A stretch of DNA of 64,000 nt from Paraferrimonas sedimenticola. Its GTDB lineage: Bacteria > Pseudomonadota > Gammaproteobacteria > Enterobacterales > Shewanellaceae. Numbering within the stretch: position 1 is the stretch's first letter; each line of letters opens with the position of its first letter. The notes beneath the pieces were generated by a model that was given only the letters and a program-made list of their open reading frames with translations, was not told where the DNA came from and did no database searches. The stretch lies in contig NZ_NRIR01000009.1 of NCBI RefSeq assembly GCF_002282855.1, positions 62,001-126,000 of the forward strand. Reading direction: 5' to 3'. Made by a program: the position numbers and the translations under genes. Below, one piece after another: positions 9,727 to 19,322 of the stretch.

Positions 9727-11283
9727 ATGTTCGATATCATTCGCCACAAGGGTGCCAGTGCCAAAGCCGACGTCCTGTCGGGTATCACAGTAGCCCTAGC
9801 CTTGGTTCCAGAAGCTGTTGCCTTTGCGTTCGTCGCGGGCGTTGAGCCTATGGTTGGCTTGTACGCCGCCTTTATCGTCGGCTTGGTTACCGCCACTCTC
9901 GGCGGCCGTCCGGGGATGATTTCTGGTGCCACAGGCGCAATGGCGGTGGTGATGGTTGCCCTAGTTGCCGAACACGGCGTTCAGTATCTCTTCGCCGCAG
10001 TGGTTCTCGCTGGTCTGTTCCAGATCAGCGCCGGTCTGTTCAAACTCGGTAAGTTCATTCGCATGGTGCCCTACCCAGTCATGATTGGCTTTGTTAACGG
10101 TTTGGCGATTGTGATTTTCTTGGCTCAGCTGGGCCAATTTAAAGTCGACGACGGTCAAGGCGGGCTAACTTGGCTTGGCGGTACTGACTTGTACCTCATG
10201 TTGGGACTGGTGGCGCTGACCATGGCAATCATCCACTTCTTGCCCAAGTTAACCTCAGCGGTACCCGCTACTCTTGTGGCTATTTTGGCGGTAACAGGCA
10301 TGGTGTTCTACGGCGAATTAGACACTCGCACCGTAGTTGATTTTGTTCGCACCATGTCGGGTAATGACAACGCTACTCTAGCCGGCACCCTGCCGACCTT
10401 CTCGATTCCCGCGGTTCCCTTCAACTGGGAAACTTTGATGATCATACTGCCTTACTCCGCCATTTTGGCTGCCATCGGTCTGATTGAATCACTACTTACC
10501 CTGACCGTAATCGACGAGATGACCAATACCCGTGGCCAAGGTAACCGCGAGTGCGTCGGTCAAGGCGTGGCAAACGTCAGTTGTGGCTTTTTCGGCGCCA
10601 TGGGTGGCTGTGCCATGATTGGTCAGTCGATGATCAACATAAACTCCGGCGGTCGTGGCCGTTTGTCCGGGATCACCGCCGCCATCGCCTTATTGATCTT
10701 CATACTATTTGCCGCACCTTTCATCGAGCTAATTCCTCTGGCCGCTTTGGTGGGTGTCATGTTCATGGTGGTATTGGGTACCTTTGAGTGGGCCAGCTTC
10801 CGCATGATCAACAAGGTACCTCGTCAGGATATTTTCGTGATTGTGTTGGTCACCGTAGTGACAGTGTTTACCGACTTGGCCATTGCAGTATTGGTGGGTG
10901 TAATTGTTAGTGCTTTGGTATTCGCCTGGGAGCACGCCAAGCACATCACTGTAACCGCTTCAGACAACGACGATGGCAGCAAAGAGTACAAGCTCTACGG
11001 TCCATTGTTCTTTGGCTCCGTGGCCAACTTCCTTGAGCTGTTTGACGCCAACAAAGATCCTGAGCATGTGATTATCGACTTTGACCAATCTCGAGTGGCG
11101 GACCACTCGGCGCTTGAAGCCATCGACACCTTAGCCGAGCGCTACATGAAAGAAGGCAAGCAATTACATCTGCGCCACTTGAGTCCCGAGTGTCGTAAGC
11201 TGTTGCGGAAAGCCGGAGACTTAGTCGAAGTCAACTTAATTGAAGATCCAGATTACAAGGTCGCTACAGACACTTTAGCCTAG
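9727..11283 (+). CDS. SulP (SLC26) family inorganic anion transporter with STAS domain
   Basis: The 518-residue protein has the SulP transporter core of repeated membrane helices (residues about 15-400). Signature blocks include [17 protein letters not shown] near the start and the conserved [22 protein letters not shown] region. A cytoplasmic STAS domain (about 410-510, [19 protein letters not shown]) follows. Family members move sulfate, bicarbonate or other anions; the substrate cannot be read from sequence. GAGG precedes the ATG. The gene stands alone between the rne terminator and a shared terminator with the convergent dehydratase-like gene. Confidence 0.9.
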   Translation: MFDIIRHKGASAKADVLSGITVALALVPEAVAFAFVAGVEPMVGLYAAFIVGLVTATLGGRPGMISGATGAMAVVMVALVAEHGVQYLFAAVVLAGLFQISAGLFKLGKFIRMVPYPVMIGFVNGLAIVIFLAQLGQFKVDDGQGGLTWLGGTDLYLMLGLVALTMAIIHFLPKLTSAVPATLVAILAVTGMVFYGELDTRTVVDFVRTMSGNDNATLAGTLPTFSIPAVPFNWETLMIILPYSAILAAIGLIESLLTLTVIDEMTNTRGQGNRECVGQGVANVSCGFFGAMGGCAMIGQSMININSGGRGRLSGITAAIALLIFILFAAPFIELIPLAALVGVMFMVVLGTFEWASFRMINKVPRQDIFVIVLVTVVTVFTDLAIAVLVGVIVSALVFAWEHAKHITVTASDNDDGSKEYKLYGPLFFGSVANFLELFDANKDPEHVIIDFDQSRVADHSALEAIDTLAERYMKEGKQLHLRHLSPECRKLLRKAGDLVEVNLIEDPDYKVATDTLA

Positions 11284-11329
11284 AGGTGTTGGCCAACAAA
11301 TTGGCCTCGCTCCATAGAGTATGAATGAG

Positions 11330-11372
11330 AACGCGAGATTGAGGGCAGATACACCTGAGATCTCGCGTTTTT
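11330..11372. terminator. Bidirectional terminator between SulP and dehydratase-like genes
   Basis: A ten-base perfect stem (11330-11339 with 11360-11369, AACGCGAGAT and its complement) encloses a 20-base loop. It ends in a T run on the plus strand. It sits between two convergent genes and can serve both, best for the plus strand. Confidence 0.7.
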
Positions 11373-11382
11373 GTCAGCCGAA

Positions 11383-12294
11383 CTACAGCGCCATTAACCC
11401 TTGTACGCTCATACCCACACCACCACAAACTACCACCAGCACGTTTGAACCTAACGCTATCTCACTTGATTGAGACAAGGCCGCGATACTCGCGCCACAA
11501 GCAGGCTCGGTAAGCACTCTGTGCTCGTCTAGTAGTGTTTTACAACCCTGTACCGCTTGAGTATCACTCACAACACAGGAGTGAGTTGTGGGTCTTTGCG
11601 CTACCTCAAACGCTGCCTGAGCTATTTGCCGTGCGCCCAACGAACTGGCTATCGACTCGATACCATCAATGCTAACCCGTTTGCCGGCACTTTTAGCGGC
11701 CGCAAGTGAGGCTGCACCGCGGGTTTCGGCAGCGATAATCTGAGTACCCAATAGACCATTGCGCTCAAGTCCTAGAGCTATGCCGCGTAACAAGCCACCA
11801 CCGCCAACCGATAGCACCACTGTGTCAGGCGCTAATCCTGCAGCAACCACTTCGTCAATCAGGCTCGCGTGCCCTTCCCAAATCAGTGGATCGTCAAATG
11901 GGTGCAAATAGGCGCTGTGTTCATCGACTAGAGACAAAGCATACTCGTGAGCTTGATTCCAATTCTCACCGTGCACCTCAACTTGCGCACCCTGGCGCTC
12001 AATCAAGTCTATCGCCCGCGCTTTCGTCGTGCGAGGTACTATCACCAAGACTTCAGCGCCCAGTTGAGCGCCAGCATAGGCCACTGCCAGCCCGGCATTG
12101 CCACCAGAGGATGCAATAAAGCGCCTCGCTCCCTGTTGGTAATAGCGCGCACAGGCATGACCCATACCTCGGGCTTTAAAAGAGCCACTCGGTTGCAGGG
12201 CATCCATCTTCAGCCATACGTTGGCGCCGGTCTGTTGTGAGTAAAAATCGCTGAGGATCAAGGGACTATTTAAAAACAAGGCAGAGGGATTCAC
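11383..12294 (-). CDS. PLP-dependent serine/threonine dehydratase-like enzyme (fold type II)
   Basis: The 303-residue protein belongs to the tryptophan-synthase-beta superfamily. Visible motifs are the PLP lysine in PSGSFKARG (K40), the substrate/PLP loop SSGGNAG, and the phosphate-binding SVGGGGL. Enzymes of this type deaminate serine or threonine to 2-oxoacids and ammonia. There is no C-terminal ACT domain as in IlvA, so a catabolic L-serine/L-threonine ammonia-lyase is most likely, though related lyases or racemases cannot be excluded. The GTG start has AAGGA five bases upstream. It is convergent with the SulP gene and divergent from the PKD gene. Confidence 0.8.
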   Translation of the reverse strand: MNPSALFLNSPLILSDFYSQQTGANVWLKMDALQPSGSFKARGMGHACARYYQQGARRFIASSGGNAGLAVAYAGAQLGAEVLVIVPRTTKARAIDLIERQGAQVEVHGENWNQAHEYALSLVDEHSAYLHPFDDPLIWEGHASLIDEVVAAGLAPDTVVLSVGGGGLLRGIALGLERNGLLGTQIIAAETRGAASLAAAKSAGKRVSIDGIESIASSLGARQIAQAAFEVAQRPTTHSCVVSDTQAVQGCKTLLDEHRVLTEPACGASIAALSQSSEIALGSNVLVVVCGGVGMSVQGLMAL

Positions 12295-12474
12295 GTTTGT
12301 CCTTATTTCGGTTGCGTTTCGCTAATGAAAGAAGCCTAGGAACTACTAGTGTTCTGGCTTGACAAGGCTTGTCACTCTACTACCTTTGATGTGCATTTAC
12401 CAAAAGCCAGTCCACTGGCTGTGTGCGCTGACATTGTAACTATGAGTCCGGATTGACTAATCAAAGGAATGATC

Positions 12475-14796
12475 ATGCGTGCACTCCTAACCAGCTTTTT
12501 ACTCCTCTTTTTAGGCTTCGCCACAGCCACTTTCAGCTTTGCCACCAACGCCGCGCCGGTTATCGAACGAATCGATGTGTATAAGGATGACTGGGGCTCT
12601 TCAAACCGTATGGTTGCCACCCTCTCTGGTGACATACCGGTTAGCTATCAATGGGACTTTGGCGACGGAACCATTTCCAACAACTACGAAGCCATCGCCT
12701 CCCACGACTACGAGCTCGCCAGTGTAGTCTCCGGACGGCCCTTGCAGGACAGCTATGTCGTGACTCTCACTGTGGTCGATGCCAACGGCGAGAGCGCTAC
12801 GGCAAGCGTTGAGCACAGTGTCTTTGCTTTCATACCTGTTGGTCTCGAAGCCTTGTCCTATGCAACTAGTGCCCTCAACTTCGAGATGAGCGTCGAAATT
12901 AGTCCTGGTAGTACCGACATATGGTATGCCGAAATTTCGGTCGCAAACGAATTCTCTTATGAGTTTGACAGCGGCAGTAGCTTTGAGTTGGAACATACCT
13001 TTAGCGCTCCGGGTAGCTATCTGGTCGTGGTGTATGTCCAAAGCGGTAACACCGCGGACTACTATGAGCAGCAGATCACAGTTTACGACACTCAAGAATC
13101 CGACATGGTGTTCGACGGTTGGGTGATAAAAGTCGACGAAGATGATGGCAATGCCGAGTTTACTGACACCATAGATTACTTCATCAAAACCGGCGTTGAA
13201 CCGAGCTTGTTGAGTTATTCATGGCTAGCCGGCTCATTTGAAGCTAGCACACCTTGGGCATCATTTCGCTACGAGAGAGAGCGAGTGCCCTACCGTTTAT
13301 TCGTCGAAGTCACCGACATGTACGGCAATACTCTGATGCAAATGGGCCGACCTTGGCTCACTGATTTCGCAAAGGCACAAATAGTGCCGAACAGCGCATC
13401 AGTGCGGCCTAATTTCTTGTCGGTCGATGTCACTGCGGATGTCACCACGGGCTCTGGCGATTTCTCCACCGTGTGGGATTTCGGCGACGGTACCCGGGTC
13501 GAACAAGAGTGGAGTTATTTGGAGTACTCAGGCACAACCAATACGCTGACTGCCAACCACAGCTACCAAAACAGTGGTGAGTACGACGTCAGTCTTACCG
13601 TTATTAGCGGCACTCAAACCGACGTTTTCCAGCAGCGCGTTACAGTCGTTGACGATGTGGATGGCCCGGATATTCAAAGCCTAACGGCGCAAATGATAGA
13701 CGACCCTAGCGAAGTGGTCGGTTTTGGCTCTGACGTGATTGGCGGCGCCCCACCTTTGGCGTTTGTTTGGGACTTTGGCGATGGCACCATCCGCGATGAC
13801 TTTGACGATGGTGCGTTGCACGAATACGGCGAGTACAAACAGTATCAAGTCACCTTGACGGTCACTGACGCCAATGGCAAACAGGACTCGATGACCATTA
13901 ACTATGATCACCAGCCGTTTCGATTCGCCGAAGTTGGCGAAATAGAAATTTTGGTCAACGGTCTGGATATTCAAGCCAATGCCACTGTGATTGAGGGAAC
14001 TGGCGAATACAGTTATTACTGGATCATCGAAGGGGCTGGACAATTTGACGACCAACTATCGGTTGAACACAGCTACCAACAAGCAGGCACATACACCGCA
14101 GAGTTTTGGGTGACTAGCAGCAATCATCAAGATATTGAAAGCATAACCTTCACCCTTGCTTCCGCCCCACGTTTAACGTTGGATAGCTTTGATGTGCAAG
14201 CCGACGCCTTGTCGGTGAGTGCTAATGCCCAGGCCTCCGGAGGACAAGGGAACATCATATACAGTTGGGATTTTGGCGACGGTTCACCGACCAAGAATGG
14301 GCCCAATCAGTCGCATGATTACAGCACTTCAGGTAGCTATACGGTAACACTGACCATTTCCGATAGTGCTGGCTCGAGCATGAGTCAAAGCGAAACACTT
14401 GAGGTATTTGCCGCTCTAGCAGCACAGTTTTCTGCGGTCATTGACGATCTCAAGGTTAGCTTGAATAGCCAAGTCTCTGGCGGTCGCCCGGGTTACAACT
14501 ACGATTGGGACTTTGGCGATGGAAATTCAGCTAGCGGCCCAGATCCTGAGCATGAATATACGTCTGAGGGGACTTATCAAGTTGCTCTAGTGGTAACTGA
14601 CAGTCGTGGCGAAGTCGCGTCTGATCAAAGCTCTGTGACCGTGACCGCACCGGCATCCCAGCCTGCGCCCACTCCGCAACCGACTTCAGCACCACCGCCG
14701 AGTTCCGACTCTGGTGGCGGTGGCGCTGTCGGTTTGCTGTTCAGCCTACTGCTGATGTTTGAAATAAAACGCCGTCGAGCCTTTAAACGTTTCTAG
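12475..14796 (+). CDS. Secreted multi-PKD-domain protein with GlyGly-CTERM sorting tail
   Basis: The 773-residue protein starts with a signal peptide (LLTSFLLLFLGFATATFSF). It then carries a string of PKD-type beta-sandwich repeats, recognisable by WDFGDG at five places (near bases 12652, 13477, 13768, 14266 and 14506) plus degenerate copies. The tail has a Pro/Ser linker, GGGGAVG, a hydrophobic stretch LLFSLLLMF and a basic end KRRR. That architecture is the GlyGly-CTERM signal processed by rhombosortase, implying cleavage and export to the cell surface, usually through type II secretion. No enzymatic domain is visible, so an adhesive or carbohydrate-binding role is possible but unproven. 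ATG 12475 has AAGGA at six bases; ATG 12469 is too close to it. Confidence 0.85.
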   Translation: MRALLTSFLLLFLGFATATFSFATNAAPVIERIDVYKDDWGSSNRMVATLSGDIPVSYQWDFGDGTISNNYEAIASHDYELASVVSGRPLQDSYVVTLTVVDANGESATASVEHSVFAFIPVGLEALSYATSALNFEMSVEISPGSTDIWYAEISVANEFSYEFDSGSSFELEHTFSAPGSYLVVVYVQSGNTADYYEQQITVYDTQESDMVFDGWVIKVDEDDGNAEFTDTIDYFIKTGVEPSLLSYSWLAGSFEASTPWASFRYERERVPYRLFVEVTDMYGNTLMQMGRPWLTDFAKAQIVPNSASVRPNFLSVDVTADVTTGSGDFSTVWDFGDGTRVEQEWSYLEYSGTTNTLTANHSYQNSGEYDVSLTVISGTQTDVFQQRVTVVDDVDGPDIQSLTAQMIDDPSEVVGFGSDVIGGAPPLAFVWDFGDGTIRDDFDDGALHEYGEYKQYQVTLTVTDANGKQDSMTINYDHQPFRFAEVGEIEILVNGLDIQANATVIEGTGEYSYYWIIEGAGQFDDQLSVEHSYQQAGTYTAEFWVTSSNHQDIESITFTLASAPRLTLDSFDVQADALSVSANAQASGGQGNIIYSWDFGDGSPTKNGPNQSHDYSTSGSYTVTLTISDSAGSSMSQSETLEVFAALAAQFSAVIDDLKVSLNSQVSGGRPGYNYDWDFGDGNSASGPDPEHEYTSEGTYQVALVVTDSRGEVASDQSSVTVTAPASQPAPTPQPTSAPPPSSDSGGGGAVGLLFSLLLMFEIKRRRAFKRF

Positions 14797-14866
14797 CTAG
14801 CACCCGAGGAACTGCTGTATAAGAGCCATCAAACAGTGCCAATTTGAAGGCTGGTCGATCATCCAA

Positions 14867-14892
14867 GGGTAAGCACTGTATTGTGCTTACCC
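14867..14892. terminator. Hairpin between convergent PKD and peroxidase genes
   Basis: Ten-base perfect stem GGGTAAGCAC/GTGCTTACCC with a six-base loop. It has no adjacent T run, so termination is plausible from position only. Confidence 0.4.
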
Positions 14893-14901
14893 ACACCATG
14901 C

Positions 14902-16305
14902 CTAATTGACAAAAGGGTCACTCCAGCGTTCATCGGTGATCAGTCGAGTGTCTGTCAAGGTGTTGAGAAACGCTACCAAGGCTGCACTTTCCTCGGCAGT
15001 GAAGTTAAACAACTTGACTTGACCGTCCTCGGTAAGCAGGGATGGATTCAACTGAGCGTGATTTTGAATGCCGGTGGAGTAGTGCTCAACCACCTGCTCA
15101 AGGGTGTCGAAGCGGCCATCGTGCATATAAGGTGCAGTCAACGCGATATTGCGCAGCGAAGGAACCTTAAATTTGCCCCGATCGCGTCGCAGACCGGTGG
15201 TTTCAGCGACCCCTAGGTCTTCATCCGAAACCAGATCTAAGCCGTTGTTGGTTGTGGAGGTTTCACCTCCATCTGGCACACTGTGAAGGCCGACAAAAGC
15301 CTCTGAGGTATGACAAAAGACACAGCCCGCTCGCTCTGGAGTTTGGCGCAAGAATAATACCTTGCCGTGATTCTCCTGGTCGGTAAATCCTGGAAAATCT
15401 TGTAACGGGCTTTCGACATCGACTCTTGCCCAGTCGTATTTGGCGTCAAAGCTCACCATGCTTCGAATGAACTGCGCCAAGGCTCTGCTAATGCGTTCGG
15501 TGGTGACTTGGCTATCGCCAAAAGCCGCTTCAAATAGGGCTGAATAATAATCTTGGGAGGCGACCACCTGCTGCAATTCCTCTAAGGTCAGCCCCATCTC
15601 GACTTCGTCTTGAATTGGCATTAACACTTGTTCTTCAAGGGTCGCAGCCCGCTCGTCCCAGAAGAACTTACCGCTGAAGTAAAATCGCGCATACCCCAAT
15701 CCCATCGAATGGCGTCTTGTCAGACCGCCCTCAAACCCTTCGCTAAACGTGCGTTGGTCAGAGAAGCCTTCTGACTGAATATGGCAAGACCCGCAAGATA
15801 CGGTGTCGTTAGCGCTAAGCTTGGTATCGTAAAACAGCACGCGTCCAAGGGTCGCGCCCTCGTTAGTAATGGGGTTATCGACAGGCGTGTTGTCGTGCTC
15901 GATTGCAGCAATTTGCGCGATGGCACCAGCAGGAAACTGGTTCTCTAACACGTAGTCGGGCCAATCGATTTGGGCGTATTCAAATGGAGTATCGGGAAGT
16001 TGTGGAGCAGCTGATTCCGGAGTTGGAGTGGGTTCTGGCTCTGGTGCAGGCTCAGGTTCTGGCGCAGGCTCAGGTTCTGGCGCAGGTTCTGGTTCTGGAT
16101 CAGGTGTAGGCTCTGGTTCTGGTTCAGGTGAAGGCTCTGGTTCAGGTGCAGGCTCTGGTTCTGTTTCCGGTTCTGGAACAGGCGCGGGCTCTGGCACCTC
16201 AGCTGGTAATTCAGGCTCAGTGACGTCCTCACCCCCACCGCAAGCGGTCAGCGAAAAACACAAGAAGAACACCGAAAACATGGATATGGCGCGTTTGGTT
16301 ATCAT
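14902..16305 (-). CDS. Di-haem cytochrome c peroxidase (CcpA/MauG family) lipoprotein
   Basis: The 467-residue protein starts with a lipoprotein signal ending in LTAC (C22). A Glu-Pro-rich linker of about 70 residues (30-98) follows, then a di-haem peroxidase domain with two haem c sites, CGSCH (171-175) and CVFCH (328-332). Conserved [11 protein letters not shown] and [11 protein letters not shown] also match bacterial cytochrome c peroxidase/MauG proteins. These enzymes reduce hydrogen peroxide with electrons from periplasmic cytochromes, or oxidise protein or substrate side chains. The long linker suggests the catalytic domain is held away from the membrane. AGGG lies eight bases before the ATG. 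The physiological reaction is not determined. Confidence 0.9.
   Translation of the reverse strand: MITKRAISMFSVFFLCFSLTACGGGEDVTEPELPAEVPEPAPVPEPETEPEPAPEPEPSPEPEPEPTPDPEPEPAPEPEPAPEPEPAPEPEPTPTPESAAPQLPDTPFEYAQIDWPDYVLENQFPAGAIAQIAAIEHDNTPVDNPITNEGATLGRVLFYDTKLSANDTVSCGSCHIQSEGFSDQRTFSEGFEGGLTRRHSMGLGYARFYFSGKFFWDERAATLEEQVLMPIQDEVEMGLTLEELQQVVASQDYYSALFEAAFGDSQVTTERISRALAQFIRSMVSFDAKYDWARVDVESPLQDFPGFTDQENHGKVLFLRQTPERAGCVFCHTSEAFVGLHSVPDGGETSTTNNGLDLVSDEDLGVAETTGLRRDRGKFKVPSLRNIALTAPYMHDGRFDTLEQVVEHYSTGIQNHAQLNPSLLTEDGQVKLFNFTAEESAALVAFLNTLTDTRLITDERWSDPFVN
16025..16200 (-). repeat. Degenerate six-base repeat encoding the Glu-Pro linker
   Basis: On the plus strand the stretch reads as repeats built on GGTTCTGG and GGTTCAGG with 6- and 18-base periodicity. 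On the minus strand it encodes alternating Glu-Pro with occasional Ala-Pro, Ser-Pro, Thr-Pro and Asp-Pro. It is a coding microsatellite inside the peroxidase lipoprotein and may vary in length between strains. Confidence 0.85.
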
Positions 16306-16443
16306 TAGAATGGCCCTGTTAACGAGATGTTACTCGCAGTGTAATAGGGCCAATGTCAACTAGATCACAGGCAGTGTAAAGTAACGTAAAGGCCAAGTGC
16401 TAGTGCCGCGAACTAATAGCGCTAAGTCCTTATTTCATGGTCA

Positions 16444-17349
16444 TTACTCTTTCTTCAGCAAAGGGGCCATTTGCTCTCGAAACTTGGCCAGTTTAGGTGA
16501 GATTATCGCCTGGCAATAGCCTTGGTAAGGATGCTTTTGATAGTAATCCTGGTGTTCGTCTTCAGCGGGATAGAAGGTCTGCTGGGCAACCACTTCAGTG
16601 ACAATTGGCGCGTCATATATCTGCTGAACCTCTTCAATCACCTGATTTACTGTGGTCGCTTGTTGCTCGTTTTCAACCATCACGATAGAGCGGTACTGAG
16701 TGCCTACATCGTTGCCCTGTCGGTCTTTGGTGGTTGGGTCGTGACTGGCGAAGAACAAGCGCAACAGGTCTGCATAACTCAACTGTGACGGATCATAGGT
16801 GACCTCTACCACCTCTGCATGCCCCGTGGTACCTGAACAAACCGCTTTGTATTCGGGATTTTCAACCGCGCCACCAGCATAGCCACTGACCACCTGATGC
16901 ACGCCCTTGGCTAATTTAAGCGTCGCTTCGATGCACCAGAAACAACCACCGCCAACTACCGCTTTGGCCAACGACGCATCTTGCGGGATTTGATGGGCTT
17001 TAAACACCATAGAAACCGAATTGACACAGTGGCGAGTGTTTTTTTCGGTAAGGCGCTCGCCCTCAAACACATGCCCTAAATGCGCATCACAGGCGTCGCA
17101 CAGAATCTCCACACGCCGTCCATCGGCGTCGGTCACCCGCTTAATCGCTCCCGGAATCTCGTCATCAAAAGCGGGCCAGCCACAACCGGCGTCGAACTTA
17201 TCTTCGCTGCGATAAAGTGGCGCATCACAACGACGACAGTGATACACGCCGACCTGATAAAAGTTGTCGTACTCACCACTAAACGGACGCTCTGTGCCCT
17301 TTTCTTCGATAACCCAACGCTCAAATTCGGTTAACTCGCGCTTGCTCAT
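16444..17349 (-). CDS. msrBA: Bifunctional methionine sulfoxide reductase, MsrB-MsrA fusion
   Basis: The 301-residue protein joins MsrB (about residues 5-118) to MsrA (about 128-290). MsrB shows zinc cysteines C38/C41 (CRRC) and C84/C87 (CDAC), the GCGWPAF block and catalytic C108 in RHCVNS. MsrA shows GGGCFWC with catalytic C136. Together they reduce the R and S epimers of methionine sulfoxide. No signal peptide is present, so it acts in the cytoplasm. MsrB-first order is the reverse of the Neisseria fusion. It stands upstream of, and divergent from, the 2-oxoglutarate oxygenase. Confidence 0.95.
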   Translation of the reverse strand: MSKRELTEFERWVIEEKGTERPFSGEYDNFYQVGVYHCRRCDAPLYRSEDKFDAGCGWPAFDDEIPGAIKRVTDADGRRVEILCDACDAHLGHVFEGERLTEKNTRHCVNSVSMVFKAHQIPQDASLAKAVVGGGCFWCIEATLKLAKGVHQVVSGYAGGAVENPEYKAVCSGTTGHAEVVEVTYDPSQLSYADLLRLFFASHDPTTKDRQGNDVGTQYRSIVMVENEQQATTVNQVIEEVQQIYDAPIVTEVVAQQTFYPAEDEHQDYYQKHPYQGYCQAIISPKLAKFREQMAPLLKKE

Positions 17350-17435
17350 GTTCCCAACCTACCTTGCTCTAGCTATGTTCCAGATTTACACTCAATCAGT
17401 ATTTGCTTGTGCCAATGACCTCGAAGGATCCTCAT

Positions 17436-18275
17436 ATGCCATTGGAAACCATAGATTATCTACACCCAAATGCCGCCCAAGACTTTACCCGCTCACTGCG
17501 AGAAACCGGTTTTGGTGTGCTCAAAAACCACCCTATCCCCGCCGAGCGATTGCAAAGCATCTATGCCAACTGGCAGGCCTTTTTTGACAGTGAAGACAAG
17601 CACAATTACCGCTTTAACCCGGGCCCGCAGGACGGTTTTTTTCCAGCCGACGTCTCCGAAACAGCTAAAGGTCACAAACTCAAGGACTTAAAAGAGTACT
17701 ACCACATATACCCTTGGGGCCAGATTCCCGATCAACTTCGCCAAGAGATTCTCGAGTATTATGCCGATGCCAACGCGCTGGCTGCCGAGTTGCTGGATTG
17801 GGTTCAAGAGCACTCTCCGATAGAGATAAAGACCGAGTTTAGCCAACCTTTATCGCAAATGATTGCCAACAGCGAGCAAACCTTGCTTCGAGTGTTGCAC
17901 TACCCGCCGCTCACTGGCGAAGAGCCCGAAGGTGCCCTGCGAGCAGCCGCCCACGAAGACATCAACCTTCTGACTGTGCTGCCCGCGGCTTCAGAAACCG
18001 GATTGCAAGTACTGGATAAGAACCAGAAGTGGCTCGATGTGCCCTGTGACTTTGGCAATCTGATCATCAACACAGGCGACATGCTGCAAGAAGCCAGCGG
18101 GCATTATTTTCCGTCGACCACCCATAGAGTGGTCAACCCAAGCGGCGAAGCGGCTAAGCACTCACGCATCTCAATGCCTTTGTTCTTGCACCCTCGCCCA
18201 GATGTGGTGCTGTCGGAGCGCTATACCGCTTACAGCTATCTGCAAGAGCGCCTGCGAGAATTAGGGGTGATTTAA
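17436..18275 (+). CDS. 2-oxoglutarate/Fe(II)-dependent oxygenase, isopenicillin N synthase family
   Basis: The 279-residue protein has the IPNS-like DIOX_N region (ETGFGVLKNHPI) and a 2OG-Fe(II) oxygenase core. The iron triad is H173-x-D175 (AHED) and H230 (THRV), and the R244-x-S246 pair (HSRIS) binds 2-oxoglutarate. Such enzymes hydroxylate or desaturate small substrates; the substrate here is unknown, and there is no beta-lactam gene context. The start was set at ATG 17436 because AAGGA lies seven bases upstream. ATG 17415 and TTG 17403 have poorer sites. Confidence 0.85.
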   Translation: MPLETIDYLHPNAAQDFTRSLRETGFGVLKNHPIPAERLQSIYANWQAFFDSEDKHNYRFNPGPQDGFFPADVSETAKGHKLKDLKEYYHIYPWGQIPDQLRQEILEYYADANALAAELLDWVQEHSPIEIKTEFSQPLSQMIANSEQTLLRVLHYPPLTGEEPEGALRAAAHEDINLLTVLPAASETGLQVLDKNQKWLDVPCDFGNLIINTGDMLQEASGHYFPSTTHRVVNPSGEAAKHSRISMPLFLHPRPDVVLSERYTAYSYLQERLRELGVI

Positions 18276-18355
18276 GCGAGCGTTAGGGCTAGAATAGCGC
18301 CCCTTGAAACTCGATAGCACACTCGACACAAGTCTCGAAAAACAAAGGTAAAACA

Positions 18356-19285
18356 ATGGCAATTCAATGGTATCCGGGCCACATGCACAAAGCGCGCAAG
18401 CAGATCGAAGAGGTCATGCCGCAAGTGGATTTGGTCATCGAAGTTTTGGATGCGCGAATTCCATACTCGAGCGAGAACCCTATGGTGTCGCAATTGCGCG
18501 GTGATACCCCGTGCATCAAGCTGTTGAACAAGTCCGACTTGGCCGACCCAGAAATCACTCAACTGTGGCTGGATCATTTTGACGCCCAAAAAGGCGTTAA
18601 GGCTATGGCCATCACCACTTCGGACTTGAATCAGGTCAATAAAATTCCCGACTTGTGCCGCAAGCTAAGCCCTCACCGCGACCAGCCAGACAAGGCGATT
18701 CGTACCATGATTATGGGGATCCCAAACGTGGGCAAGTCGACGCTTATCAACACCTTGGCTGGACGAATTATCGCTAAAACCGGTAACGAGCCTGCAGTCA
18801 CCAAGCGCCAGCAGCGCATCAGCCTCAAAAACGGCATTGTGTTGTCAGACACCCCTGGGATCTTGTGGCCTAAGGTAGAAAACGAAAATTCAGGTTATCG
18901 TCTAGCGGTCACCGGTGCCATTCGTGACACCGCCATGGAGTACGAAGACGTGGCTATGTATGGAGTGGAATACCTGATGCAGGCCTACCCTGAGCGCTTG
19001 GCAGAACGCTATAACATCGACGACATGGACCAAGAGCCGATTCAAATATTAGAAGAGATTGGTCGTCGACGCGGCGCGTTGCGCGCTGGAGGTCGTATTG
19101 ACTACCACAAGGCTTCCGAGGTGTTGCTACACGAGCTGCGCGGCGGCAAGCTCGGCTTAATCACACTAGAAACTCCTGAGATGATCGAACGCGAAGAGGT
19201 CATAGTGGAGGAGCAGCGCGAAGCCAAACGAATTCGCGATGAAGAGCGCAAAGAACACTACAAAAACAAGAAACGCCGTCGCTAG
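18356..19285 (+). CDS. ylqF: Ribosome biogenesis GTPase RbgA/YlqF
   Basis: The 309-residue circularly permuted GTPase has its motifs in the order G4 (NKSD), G1 (GIPNVGKST), G3 (DTPG), typical of the YlqF/RbgA family, and starts with the family N-terminus IQWYPGHMHKA. The protein takes part in late assembly of the large ribosomal subunit. The C-terminus is a charged Lys/Arg/Glu helix. AAGG stands seven bases before the ATG. The stop codon lies inside the terminator hairpin. Confidence 0.93.
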   Translation: MAIQWYPGHMHKARKQIEEVMPQVDLVIEVLDARIPYSSENPMVSQLRGDTPCIKLLNKSDLADPEITQLWLDHFDAQKGVKAMAITTSDLNQVNKIPDLCRKLSPHRDQPDKAIRTMIMGIPNVGKSTLINTLAGRIIAKTGNEPAVTKRQQRISLKNGIVLSDTPGILWPKVENENSGYRLAVTGAIRDTAMEYEDVAMYGVEYLMQAYPERLAERYNIDDMDQEPIQILEEIGRRRGALRAGGRIDYHKASEVLLHELRGGKLGLITLETPEMIEREEVIVEEQREAKRIRDEERKEHYKNKKRRR

Positions 19286-19294
19286 ACGGCGTTT
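19271..19294 (+). terminator. Terminator overlapping the ylqF stop codon
   Basis: Ten-base perfect stem AAACGCCGTC/GACGGCGTTT with loop GCTA. The TAG stop (19283-19285) straddles the loop and the first stem base. The following T run is short (TTTT from 19291), so strength is moderate. Confidence 0.7.
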
Positions 19295-19322
19295 TCGCTT
19301 AACCACTCTGTTAGCATCAGGC

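Noticed and set aside
12372-12635. Minus-strand frame overlapping the start of the PKD gene
   Set aside because: It has no ribosome binding site and overlaps a clear signal peptide coding region.
16028-16363. Plus-strand frame encoding a Gly-Ser repeat protein
   Set aside because: It is the antisense reading of the Glu-Pro linker in the peroxidase lipoprotein and has no supporting start site.
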